This document shows positions 45,827-53,818 of a stretch of DNA of 57,010 bases, piece after piece. The DNA is from Lachnospiraceae bacterium. Lineage in GTDB: Bacteria > Bacillota > Clostridia > Lachnospirales > Lachnospiraceae. The translations under genes and the position numbers were made by a program. The DNA is taken from positions 1 to 57,010 of the forward strand of contig SVEJ01000006.1 of assembly GCA_015057435.1 (NCBI GenBank), read 5' to 3'. Below the pieces are notes generated by a model that had not been told where the DNA came from, ran no database searches, and saw only the letters and a program-made list of their open reading frames with translations. How positions within the stretch are numbered: position 1 is the stretch's first letter; each line of letters opens with the position of its first letter.

Positions 45827-47983
45827 ATGGCGGCAATTTTAAAAAGAGAATTAAAGATGTATTATTCTTCCCTTTTTGCATACATATATTATGCGGTTTT
45901 CTTTTTGGTAACCGGAATCTTTTTTTCCATATGTTTGCTTGATACACATAGCACAGAATTTGGATATTATGTATTGGGTACTTCATTTTATGTAATCGTG
46001 TTAATGTTACCATTTTGTACAATGAAACTTTTTGCGATTGAACGTAAATACAAAACTGATCAATTGTTGTTTACAGCACCGGTATCATCATTTTCAATTT
46101 TATTTGCAAAATATTTTGCAACATTTATTTTTACAATGTTGCCTTTGATGTTAAGTGTTGTCTATCCGATTATTATTTCTAATTTTGGGACAATGGATAT
46201 TCGTTTTCTTAGTGCGAGTTATTTGGGATGTTTTTTGGTAACACTTCTTTTTATGACGATAGGAATTTTTGTTTCTACGTTAACGACGAACGGAGTACTT
46301 GCTGTAGTGGTTTCGTATGTGATATATGCATTGATTATTCTTAGTAGAATGATAGAAGCACTTGTTCCGATTGTCGGTGTGCGCAATTTTGTCCGTGAGA
46401 TATCGGCTTTTAATAAATTTAACGATATGATATCAGGTATTGTAAGAAGTGGAGATATTGTTTATCTATTAGCTGTTACAATTGTATTCTTTCTTTTGAC
46501 ATGGATTGTTTTAGAAAGCAGAAGAGTTTCTATGTCAAAGACAATCATTCATAGTGCAGTTGTTATTGCTATAGGTGTATTTGCTTGTTTCTTGGGATTT
46601 TCTAATAATAAAGTGTATGATTTTACAGCTGAAAAACTATTAACACTATCAGAACAGACGATTGATTTGGTAGAGGGAATTCAAAAAGATACAACTGTAT
46701 ACTATATTGGAAAAGAAAGTACCGCTAATGCAACTTATCGTGAACTGTTAAATAAATACGATGCGATGAATGATAAATTGCATATTGAATATAAGGATGT
46801 GTCAACTGATTTGGAATTTCAGATGACTTATATGTCTGATTTGAATTATATTAATGAGGCGAGTATGCTTGTTCTTTGCGGAGAACGATATATTTATCTT
46901 GATTCTGCAGATTATATTACGTCTAAGATGATTAACAGTTATTCAAATGCAAGTATTTTAGAGATTGAATCGCAGTTGACGAAAGCAATTTACTATGTTA
47001 ATCAGGATGAATCGACGTTGTTAACAACTGTAACCGGTCACTCTGAGAAAGCATTGAATTCAGAATTTAGCAATTTACTATCATTAAGTGGATTTGAAAT
47101 GAAATCCGTGGATTTACCGTCTCAAGTTGGTTCATTGCACAACGCATTTCGCGATGACTGCGAAGTGGTTATGATTTATGCACCACAGACGGATTATAAC
47201 AAAGAGGAAATCAAATTACTCGAGGATTATTTGAAAGACGGCGGTAATTTGTTTGTAGTTTTGGATCCGTTAACGGACGAATTAGAGAATTTGTATTCTT
47301 TCTTGAAAAAGTACGGTCTTGATGTACAATCAGGTGTTGTGATTGAAAGACAAACGGGAATGTATACAGAAAACGTAATGTATTATTTACTTCCGGAATT
47401 GATGGACTGTGAGTTTACCAAGAATATTATGAATGAAAATTTATCCATTCATGCTATGACCAGTAAAGGAATATTACCGAAAGGAACAGGGAATGGATAT
47501 CAATGTGTTGATCTTTTGATGACAAGCGGAAAATCTTTTTCTAAGATTAATGATTACGAAAATATTGATACAGATGGAGAATATGATGTTGGAGGTCCGT
47601 TTAGCGTTGCTTCATGTGCGCAGAGTGAAACGGAGGGTAGTTTATTTTTACTTACCTCAGATGTATTCTTCCATGCAGAAGCAGATGCTGCATCTGTAGG
47701 AGCCAATAGAAGGTTTTTCTTAGAGGTAATGAATGGATTGGTAGATAATGATTCCACGATTTGGATTGAAGGAAAACAAGTCGGTAATCAAGTAGCATTA
47801 TATCCGCATCGGTCCAAGAAATTAATGAAAGTATTTTTGGTTGTTGTAATTCCGTTTGTGATTATAGTATTTGGAGTTATTGTAATATGGTTGCGGGTTA
47901 AGAATGTATTGCCTGGTTTAAGAAAGAAGAAGGTAAAAAGTAATGAAAACGAATATGAGAGCCGACCGCAAGAAGAGGAATAA
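45827..47983 (+). CDS. Fused ABC-2 permease (GldF-like) and auxiliary extracytoplasmic domain (GldG-like)
   Basis: 718 residues. The N-terminal ~240 are a six-segment ABC-2 permease (LKRELKMYYSSLFAYIYYAVFFLVTGIFFS; ISAFNKFNDMISGIVRSGDIVYLL). A seventh segment (about 242-262) leads into a large outer domain of the GldG/ABC-auxiliary type (about 265-680: YDFTAEKLLTLSEQTIDLV, DEIKLLEDYLKDGGNLFVVLDP-like). A final transmembrane helix (about 682-704) and a charged tail complete it. In Bacteroidetes GldF and GldG are separate; here they are one chain. The following gene begins 41 bases before its end. Confidence 0.87.
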   Translation: MAAILKRELKMYYSSLFAYIYYAVFFLVTGIFFSICLLDTHSTEFGYYVLGTSFYVIVLMLPFCTMKLFAIERKYKTDQLLFTAPVSSFSILFAKYFATFIFTMLPLMLSVVYPIIISNFGTMDIRFLSASYLGCFLVTLLFMTIGIFVSTLTTNGVLAVVVSYVIYALIILSRMIEALVPIVGVRNFVREISAFNKFNDMISGIVRSGDIVYLLAVTIVFFLLTWIVLESRRVSMSKTIIHSAVVIAIGVFACFLGFSNNKVYDFTAEKLLTLSEQTIDLVEGIQKDTTVYYIGKESTANATYRELLNKYDAMNDKLHIEYKDVSTDLEFQMTYMSDLNYINEASMLVLCGERYIYLDSADYITSKMINSYSNASILEIESQLTKAIYYVNQDESTLLTTVTGHSEKALNSEFSNLLSLSGFEMKSVDLPSQVGSLHNAFRDDCEVVMIYAPQTDYNKEEIKLLEDYLKDGGNLFVVLDPLTDELENLYSFLKKYGLDVQSGVVIERQTGMYTENVMYYLLPELMDCEFTKNIMNENLSIHAMTSKGILPKGTGNGYQCVDLLMTSGKSFSKINDYENIDTDGEYDVGGPFSVASCAQSETEGSLFLLTSDVFFHAEADAASVGANRRFFLEVMNGLVDNDSTIWIEGKQVGNQVALYPHRSKKLMKVFLVVVIPFVIIVFGVIVIWLRVKNVLPGLRKKKVKSNENEYESRPQEEE

Positions 47984-48926
47984 GCATTCATCGCTTATTA
48001 GTGGATTGACTATCATTTCTTTGGTAGCAATATTTGTTATTTTATATTCTGATTTTTCCTATGCGTCTTGGGTTGATGAAGAGGATGGAATCAAATATAT
48101 AAAAGAAGATGGAGAGTATGCAATTGGCTTTTTGGAAATAGATGACAATACGTATTATTTTGATACAGATGGACATCTTGTAACCGGAAAGTATTACGTA
48201 GAAGAAGCGAAAGCATATTACTACTTTGATGCATCTGGTGCTTTACAATATGGAGCAATTCAAACGGATGACGATTTCTATGTTGCGGATGACACAGGAA
48301 AGTTACAGACAGGATTTGTTTCGTTTGATGATAAACTTTATTATTTTAATGAAATTGTTCAATTGGTTGTTGGCTGGTTTCGGTATCAGGATAATTGGTA
48401 CTACGCAAACTATTGCGGAGAAATACAGACAGGATTTGTTGAAGTGGATGGCTACACATATTATTTGAATGAAGATGGTACAAGAACGAAAGAAGATACG
48501 TTAACGATAGAAGGAGTGACATACTTTTTCAACGAAGATGGAAGCGTTGATGATAATACAACCGCAATCTATCCGATTTTTCAAGCAATCAATACTTGGC
48601 GTACTGAAGAAGGCAAGAAAGAATTAACAATGGATGATAAGTTGCAATCAGTTGCAATTATTAGAGCAGCAGGGTTAGTAGAGAGCTTTACGGTGGATGA
48701 TAATGCATTGGAAAAAATGTTGGATAATATGGATGTTTCATGTACGGGTGGAATTGAATTTGCGTATGGTGGGACACAAGGATACGATTATGATGCATTG
48801 TTAAATGATATAAAGCGAGATAATAATATGGAGCAAGCGATTTCGGATGATAACATTTCCGGAGTTGGAATCGGAGTATATGAACAGGAGAGTATGTTAT
48901 ATTTCAGTTTGATTTTTATTAAGTAG
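47943..48926 (+). CDS. Secreted cell-wall-binding-repeat protein with degenerate CAP-like C-terminus
   Basis: 327 residues; the start overlaps the permease gene by 41 bases. A basic N-terminus and hydrophobic segment (about 19-38) act as signal or anchor. About seven aromatic choline-binding-type repeats of ~20 residues follow (about 45-200; for example YYFDTDGHLVTGKYY, YYLNEDGTRTKED). The C-terminal ~120 residues resemble a CAP/SCP domain (FQAINTWRTEEGKKELTMDDKLQSVAIIRAAGL), but the usual SHTRP His is replaced (SFTVDDN), so catalysis or metal binding is doubtful. Surface location is inferred. Confidence 0.8.
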   Translation: MKTNMRADRKKRNKHSSLISGLTIISLVAIFVILYSDFSYASWVDEEDGIKYIKEDGEYAIGFLEIDDNTYYFDTDGHLVTGKYYVEEAKAYYYFDASGALQYGAIQTDDDFYVADDTGKLQTGFVSFDDKLYYFNEIVQLVVGWFRYQDNWYYANYCGEIQTGFVEVDGYTYYLNEDGTRTKEDTLTIEGVTYFFNEDGSVDDNTTAIYPIFQAINTWRTEEGKKELTMDDKLQSVAIIRAAGLVESFTVDDNALEKMLDNMDVSCTGGIEFAYGGTQGYDYDALLNDIKRDNNMEQAISDDNISGVGIGVYEQESMLYFSLIFIK

Positions 48927-48937
48927 GGGGTATTTTT

Positions 48938-49861
48938 ATGATGAATTGTTCGCAGGTAAAGAAGACAATGGTTAAGGGCATGATACTATTTTTCTTACTT
49001 ATGATGTTGATGCCGACACATACTGCATATGCAAAATGGGTAAAAGCACCAAATGGTAAATATCGTTATACGACGAATTCGTCAGGGAGCAAGTATTACA
49101 AAAAAACATGGGCGAAGATAAAAGGAAAGTATTACTATTTTGACAAAAAGGGTTACAGAAAAACCGGTTGGTTAAATTATAAGGGAAATTGTTATTATCT
49201 CAACAAAAAGGGTGTACGAGTTACCGGTTTTAAAACGATCAAAGGGAAAAAGTACTTTTTTTCAAAAAAAGGAGTTATGATTAAGGGCTTTATTAAATCA
49301 AACGGAAATTACTATTATGCTGATAACAAAGGTGTGATTCAAAAAGGTTTGAAGCAAATTAATCAACATGTATATTATTTTGATAATTCAGGAAAAAGAG
49401 TTTCGGGTGCGAATATTGTACTTGGAAATATGACGTATTATTTTGCTAACAATGGTACGTTGCAATATACAGGAACGCAGTATGAACAAGCGATCAAAGT
49501 GATTAATGTAAAAAGAATGTTAAAAGGATATCAACCGCTTTCCTATCAGGCTAACAATAACTTATCAAATGCTGCGTTGTTACGAGCAAAAGAACTGAGT
49601 AGTTTATCCTCACATACGAGACCGAACGGGACACATTACAGTTCTGTGTTAAAAGTAGATTATCCTGTTGCTACATATTGGTCTGCAGAATGTATTTCTT
49701 GGGGAAAGACAAAGCCGGGAACAGTGGTTGCGAATAATTGGCTTTCTGACAAGAATTATAATGTGTTAATGCAAGAAAAAGCCAATGCGATTGGCATTGG
49801 CTCATTTGTAGATAAGAATGGAAAGGAGTATTGGGTTACATTGGTTGTCCAGACACCATAA
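48938..49861 (+). CDS. Secreted cell-wall-binding-repeat protein with CAP domain
   Basis: 307 residues with AGGGGG at 48925-48930. Signal peptide cleaved near AYAKW (about 30). About seven basic aromatic repeats (about 32-180; KGKYYYFDKKGYRKTGW, KGNCYYLNKKGVRVTGF) bind wall polysaccharide. The C-terminal CAP domain (about 182-307) has INVKRMLKGYQPLSYQANNNLSNAALLRAKEL and the canonical SSHTRPNGTHY with its His. It is a close relative of the upstream gene, so the pair probably arose by duplication. The repeats here are Lys-rich, in contrast to the acidic repeats upstream. Confidence 0.86.
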   Translation: MMNCSQVKKTMVKGMILFFLLMMLMPTHTAYAKWVKAPNGKYRYTTNSSGSKYYKKTWAKIKGKYYYFDKKGYRKTGWLNYKGNCYYLNKKGVRVTGFKTIKGKKYFFSKKGVMIKGFIKSNGNYYYADNKGVIQKGLKQINQHVYYFDNSGKRVSGANIVLGNMTYYFANNGTLQYTGTQYEQAIKVINVKRMLKGYQPLSYQANNNLSNAALLRAKELSSLSSHTRPNGTHYSSVLKVDYPVATYWSAECISWGKTKPGTVVANNWLSDKNYNVLMQEKANAIGIGSFVDKNGKEYWVTLVVQTP

Positions 49862-49875
49862 TTACTCCTTATATA

Positions 49876-50979
49876 TTACTTTTTGTAGAATTTGTTGATA
49901 GAATCCATGGTTGCAGTCATATTTAATAATAGAGAATCTAAGATTGTGATTGCAGCCATTGCTTCTACAACAACAACTGCACGCGGAACAACAACAGGGT
50001 CGTGTCTGCCTGCAATTGAAATTTCGATTTCCTCACCGTTTTTATTGACGGTCTGTTGTGTTTTCAAAATGGAAGGTGTTGCTTTGAATGCAGCGCGAAT
50101 GATGATATCCGAACCGTCACTCATTCCACCTAATATACCACCTGCGTGGTTGCTTTTTTTGGAAACTGTCTTATCATTTTCTAAACAGAAATGGTCATTA
50201 TTTTCGGAACCGGTCATCTTAGAGACTTGAATACCATCACCAATTTCAATACCTTTTACAGCACCGATTGACATAAGTGCTTTTGCAAGATTTGCATCCA
50301 GCTTTTCAAAAACTGTGTCGCCGATTCCGGCAGGTACTCCCTGAATAACAGCTTCTACACATCCGCCTACAGAATTGTGTTCCTTTGTCATCTTGATGAT
50401 GTATTCACCTGCTTTTTCGGAAGCTGTTTCATCCGGCATATATAATGCATTCTTATATATCGTTTCCGCGTTGAAATTATTATAATCAATCTCGATATCG
50501 CCGATTGATTTTGTATATGTAGTAAATGATATACCGAGTTCGTTTAATATTTTTACAGCAACAGCACCGGCAGCGACTCTGGCAATTGTTTCTCTTCCGG
50601 AAGAACGTCCGCCACCTCTGTAATCACGAAATCCGTATTTGGAATCAAATGTATAATCAGCATGTCCCGGACGATAATAAGTAGCAATTTCGCTGTAATC
50701 TTTTGATTGCTGTGTTTTGTTATACACAATCATGGAGATTGGTGTTCCGGTTGTCTTTCCTTCAAACACACCGGATAGTATTTCAACAGCATCATCTTCG
50801 TTGCGAGGTGTTGTGTATACAGATTGTCCCGGTTTTCGTCTGTTCAAAAAAGGTTGTATATCATGTTCTGAAAGTTCAAGTCCTGCAGGGCAGCCATCAA
50901 TCACAACGCCAATGGCTTTTCCGTGTGATTCACCCCAGGTTGAAATCCGAAAAATTGTTCCGTATGTAGATCCTGCCAT
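49876..50979 (-). CDS. aroC: Chorismate synthase
   Basis: 367 residues on the reverse strand, normal length. The three family signatures are present: [18 protein letters not shown] near the N-terminus, the [33 protein letters not shown]/substrate region, and a C-terminal [12 protein letters not shown]. It converts EPSP to chorismate with reduced FMN. AAGGAAAGG precedes the start. It faces away from rpsO, and its 3' end lies only 14 bases from the convergent CAP-protein gene. Confidence 0.98.
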   Translation of the reverse strand: MAGSTYGTIFRISTWGESHGKAIGVVIDGCPAGLELSEHDIQPFLNRRKPGQSVYTTPRNEDDAVEILSGVFEGKTTGTPISMIVYNKTQQSKDYSEIATYYRPGHADYTFDSKYGFRDYRGGGRSSGRETIARVAAGAVAVKILNELGISFTTYTKSIGDIEIDYNNFNAETIYKNALYMPDETASEKAGEYIIKMTKEHNSVGGCVEAVIQGVPAGIGDTVFEKLDANLAKALMSIGAVKGIEIGDGIQVSKMTGSENNDHFCLENDKTVSKKSNHAGGILGGMSDGSDIIIRAAFKATPSILKTQQTVNKNGEEIEISIAGRHDPVVVPRAVVVVEAMAAITILDSLLLNMTATMDSINKFYKK

Positions 50980-51041
50980 ATTATCTATTCCTTTCCTTTT
51001 TAATGTAGTAATGATAACAGATAATTAAAAAAAAATAAATA

Positions 51042-51070
51042 TTTACAAAGAATTATTTATGTGATAGTAT
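51042..51070 (+). promoter_or_regulatory. Promoter for rpsO
   Basis: TTTACA (51042-51047), 17-base spacer, TAGTAT (51065-51070). The predicted transcript starts near 51077, giving a leader of about 95 bases. Confidence 0.65.
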
Positions 51071-51084
51071 ATGCAAGTACGCAT

Positions 51085-51146
51085 ATTGCGGCATAACCAT
51101 TACTCAGATTCAGGACACTCCGACCTGTTACTGGGTGATTGGCGAT
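51085..51146 (+). promoter_or_regulatory. Structured rpsO leader (candidate S15 autoregulatory site)
   Basis: Arms 51097-51107 and 51131-51142 form an 11-bp stem with one bulge and several G-U pairs. It is capped by CAGG/CCTG (51111-51114 with 51124-51127), with a weak outer ATTGC/GCGAT-type pairing. GGCATAACC (51090-51098) lies on the 5' side. Ribosomal protein S15 controls its own synthesis through such leaders in several bacterial groups; here that role is inference. Confidence 0.55.
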
Positions 51147-51172
51147 TATTATTAAATAAGGAGGTTGTTGTT

Positions 51173-51439
51173 ATGGTAACAGCACAGCAGAAGAAAGAGA
51201 TTATTGAAAAGTATGGTCGTGGAGCAAATGATACCGGTTCTCCGGAAGTTCAGATTGCATTGTTGACAGCAAGAATTTTGGATTTACAGTCACATTTTGC
51301 TGATCATCCAAAGGATCATCACTCAAGAAGAGGTCTTCTTAAGTTAGTTGGTCAGAGAAGAAATCTTTTGGCTTACTTAAAGAAGGTTGATATCGAGCGT
51401 TACAGAACTCTTATCGAGAGCTTAGGTTTACGTAAGTAA
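51173..51439 (+). CDS. rpsO: 30S ribosomal protein S15
   Basis: 88 residues from the ATG at 51173 (AAGGAGG at 51158-51164). Standard S15 sequence: [52 protein letters not shown] and [12 protein letters not shown]. It binds the 16S rRNA three-way junction early in 30S assembly. A terminator follows and pnp has its own leader, although the rpsO-pnp order is the classical one. Confidence 0.99.
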   Translation: MVTAQQKKEIIEKYGRGANDTGSPEVQIALLTARILDLQSHFADHPKDHHSRRGLLKLVGQRRNLLAYLKKVDIERYRTLIESLGLRK

Positions 51440-51450
51440 TTATGGATTCA

Positions 51451-51488
51451 AAAACAGCGATTTTATGAAAATAAAGTCGCTGTTTTTG
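51451..51488 (+). terminator. Intrinsic terminator after rpsO
   Basis: Perfect 10-bp stem AAAACAGCGA/TCGCTGTTTT (51451-51460 with 51477-51486) followed by T. Confidence 0.88.
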
Positions 51489-51524
51489 TTTGTTTTGGGA
51501 ATAAATGAGAATGAATTATTTTTC

Positions 51525-51553
51525 TTTTCAAAAGTATAATACTATGATATAAT
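51525..51553 (+). promoter_or_regulatory. Promoter for pnp
   Basis: TTTTCA (51525-51530), 17-base spacer, TATAAT (51548-51553). The predicted start is near 51560, giving a leader of about 155 bases. Confidence 0.65.
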
Positions 51554-51567
51554 TGTGGAGATTGTGA

Positions 51568-51688
51568 TAAGGCATAACCGAGACTTCTGAAGTGTCATCC
51601 GGAATCGAATATTCTCGGTTTCTCTCGGATGATAGTTTAGTTGTTTCGGTGTCTTACCCAAGATATCCGGTTGATTATATTATCCGGA
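51568..51688 (+). promoter_or_regulatory. Structured pnp leader RNA
   Basis: P1 TAAGGCAT/GTGTCTTA (51568-51575 with 51649-51656) encloses a small hairpin ACTT/AAGT (51583-51593) and P3 TCATCCG/CGGATGA (51595-51601 with 51626-51632, extended by a G-U pair), giving a three-way junction. A separate TCCGG/CCGGA hairpin (51666-51670 with 51684-51688) lies before the ribosome-binding site. CCGAGA (51578-51583) can also pair with TCTCGG (51623-51628), excluding P3. Confidence 0.6.
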
Positions 51689-51716
51689 AATAGAATTTAT
51701 GATAAGGAGAAAAGAT

Positions 51717-53804
51717 ATGTACAAGAAGTTTGAAATGGAACTTGCAGGCAGAACACTTCGTGTTGATGTCGGAAGAGTTGCAGCACAAGCAAATGGTGCA
51801 GCATTTATGCACTACGGTGATACAGTTGTATTATCAACAGCAACTGCATCAGAAAAGCCAAGAGAGGGAATTGATTTCTTTCCACTTTCAGTAGAGTATG
51901 AGGAAAAGTTATATTCTGTAGGAAAAATCCCTGGTGGTTTTAATAAGAGAGAAGGTAAAGCAAGTGAGAATGCAATTCTTACTTCACGTGTAATTGACCG
52001 TCCGATGCGTCCGTTGTTCCCTAAGGATTATCGTAATGATGTAACACTTAACAACCTTGTTATGAGTGTTGATCCTGAGTGTTCACCTGAACTTACTGCA
52101 ATGTTGGGTTCTGCAATTGCAACTGCAATTTCAGATATTCCGTTTGACGGTCCGTGTGCAACTACACAGGTTGGTATGATTGATGGCGAGTTTGTATTTA
52201 ATCCGAATGAAGCACAGAACGCTGTTTCAGATTTGAAATTGACAGTTGCTTCAACTAAGGAAAAGGTTATCATGATTGAAGCAGGTGCCAATGAGATTCC
52301 TGAAGATAAGATGATTGAAGCAATCTACGCTGCACATGAGTTGAATCAGAAGGTAATTGAGTTTATCGATCAGATTGTTGCTGAATGCGGTAAACCTAAG
52401 CATGCATATACAAGCTGTGCAATTCCTGAGGAGTTGTTTGCAGCGATTAAGGAGATTGTTCCACCGGCAGAGATGGAAGAGGCTGTTTTCACTGATGAGA
52501 AACAGGTTAGAGAAGAGAACATTCGTAAGATTACAGAGAAGTTAGAAGAAGCATTTGCTGACAAAGAAGAATGGTTAGCTGTACTTGGTGAGGCGATTTA
52601 TCAGTATCAGAAGAAGACTGTTCGTAAGATGATTTTAGTAGACAAGAAGAGACCGGATGGTCGTGCAATGTCACAGATTCGTCCGCTTGCAGCAGAGATT
52701 GATATTATTCCTAGAGTTCATGGTTCAGCGATGTTTACACGTGGACAAACTCAGATTTGTAACGTAACAACTTTGGCACCTCTTTCAGAGGCTCAGAAGA
52801 TTGATGGTTTGAATTTGTTAGAGACGAATAAGAGATATATGCATCAGTATAATTTCCCTTCATATTCTGTAGGTGAGACAAAACCATCTCGTGGTCCTGG
52901 ACGTAGAGAGATTGGTCATGGTGCATTGGCTGAGAGAGCATTATTGGCAGTTCTTCCTTCGGAAGAAGAATTCCCATATGCAATCCGTACAGTTTCAGAA
53001 ACATTTGAGTCTAACGGTTCTACATCAATGGCTTCTACTTGTGCATCTTGTATGTCATTAATGGCAGCAGGTGTACCTATTAAGAAAATGGTAGCAGGTA
53101 TTTCTTGTGGTTTGGTAACCGGTGATACAGATGATGAGTATGTATTGTTGACAGATATTCAGGGTCTTGAAGATTTCTTTGGTGACATGGACTTTAAGGT
53201 AACAGGTACCAAAGATGGTATTACAGCAATTCAGATGGATATTAAGATTCATGGATTGACAAGACCGATTGTTGAGGGTGCAATTGAAAAGACAAGAGAA
53301 GCAAGAATGTTTATTATGGATGAGGTTATGTCTAAGGCAATTGCACAGCCAAGAGAGACTGTTGGTGAACTTGCACCTAAGATTTGTACAATGAAGGTTG
53401 ATCCTGAAAAGATTGGTGAAATCATTGGTCAAAGAGGTAAGACAATCAATACAATTATTGAAGAGACAGGTGTTAAGATTGATATTGATGATGAAGGTAC
53501 AGTTGCTGTATGTGGAGTTGATCAGGCAGGTATTGATAAGGCAGTTAAGATCATTCATTCAATTGTTGATCCGATTGAAGTGGGCAATGTATATGAAGGT
53601 AAGGTTGTTCGTATTATGAACTTTGGTGCTTTCGTAGAACTTTCACCGAACAAAGACGGATTGATTCATATTTCTAAGCTTTCTAAAGAAAGAGTAGAGA
53701 AGGTTGAAGATGTTGTTAATATTGGCGACACAGTAAAAGTTAAGGTACTTGAAGTTGATCGTATGGGTAAGATCAGTTTGAGTCTTAAAGATGTAGAAGA
53801 ATAA
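51717..53804 (+). CDS. pnp: Polyribonucleotide nucleotidyltransferase (PNPase)
   Basis: 695 residues from the ATG at 51717 (AAGGAGA at 51703-51709); an in-frame ATG at 51699 would translate the ribosome-binding site and is rejected. Two RNase PH domains (about 10-225 and 315-545; FFPLSVEYEEKLYSVGKIPGGF, YMHQYNFPSYSVGE, GPGRREIGHGALAERAL) flank a helical linker. A KH domain (GEIIGQRGKTINTI) and a C-terminal S1 domain (EGKVVRIMNFGAFVEL) follow. It degrades RNA 3'-5' with phosphate. The phosphorylase gene follows after 14 bases. Confidence 0.99.
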   Translation: MYKKFEMELAGRTLRVDVGRVAAQANGAAFMHYGDTVVLSTATASEKPREGIDFFPLSVEYEEKLYSVGKIPGGFNKREGKASENAILTSRVIDRPMRPLFPKDYRNDVTLNNLVMSVDPECSPELTAMLGSAIATAISDIPFDGPCATTQVGMIDGEFVFNPNEAQNAVSDLKLTVASTKEKVIMIEAGANEIPEDKMIEAIYAAHELNQKVIEFIDQIVAECGKPKHAYTSCAIPEELFAAIKEIVPPAEMEEAVFTDEKQVREENIRKITEKLEEAFADKEEWLAVLGEAIYQYQKKTVRKMILVDKKRPDGRAMSQIRPLAAEIDIIPRVHGSAMFTRGQTQICNVTTLAPLSEAQKIDGLNLLETNKRYMHQYNFPSYSVGETKPSRGPGRREIGHGALAERALLAVLPSEEEFPYAIRTVSETFESNGSTSMASTCASCMSLMAAGVPIKKMVAGISCGLVTGDTDDEYVLLTDIQGLEDFFGDMDFKVTGTKDGITAIQMDIKIHGLTRPIVEGAIEKTREARMFIMDEVMSKAIAQPRETVGELAPKICTMKVDPEKIGEIIGQRGKTINTIIEETGVKIDIDDEGTVAVCGVDQAGIDKAVKIIHSIVDPIEVGNVYEGKVVRIMNFGAFVELSPNKDGLIHISKLSKERVEKVEDVVNIGDTVKVKVLEVDRMGKISLSLKDVEE

Positions 53805-53818
53805 AAGGGGTTAAAAGT

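Noticed and set aside
50703-51028. Forward reading frames antisense to aroC
   Set aside because: aroC is an unmistakable full-length gene on the reverse strand; these are shadows.
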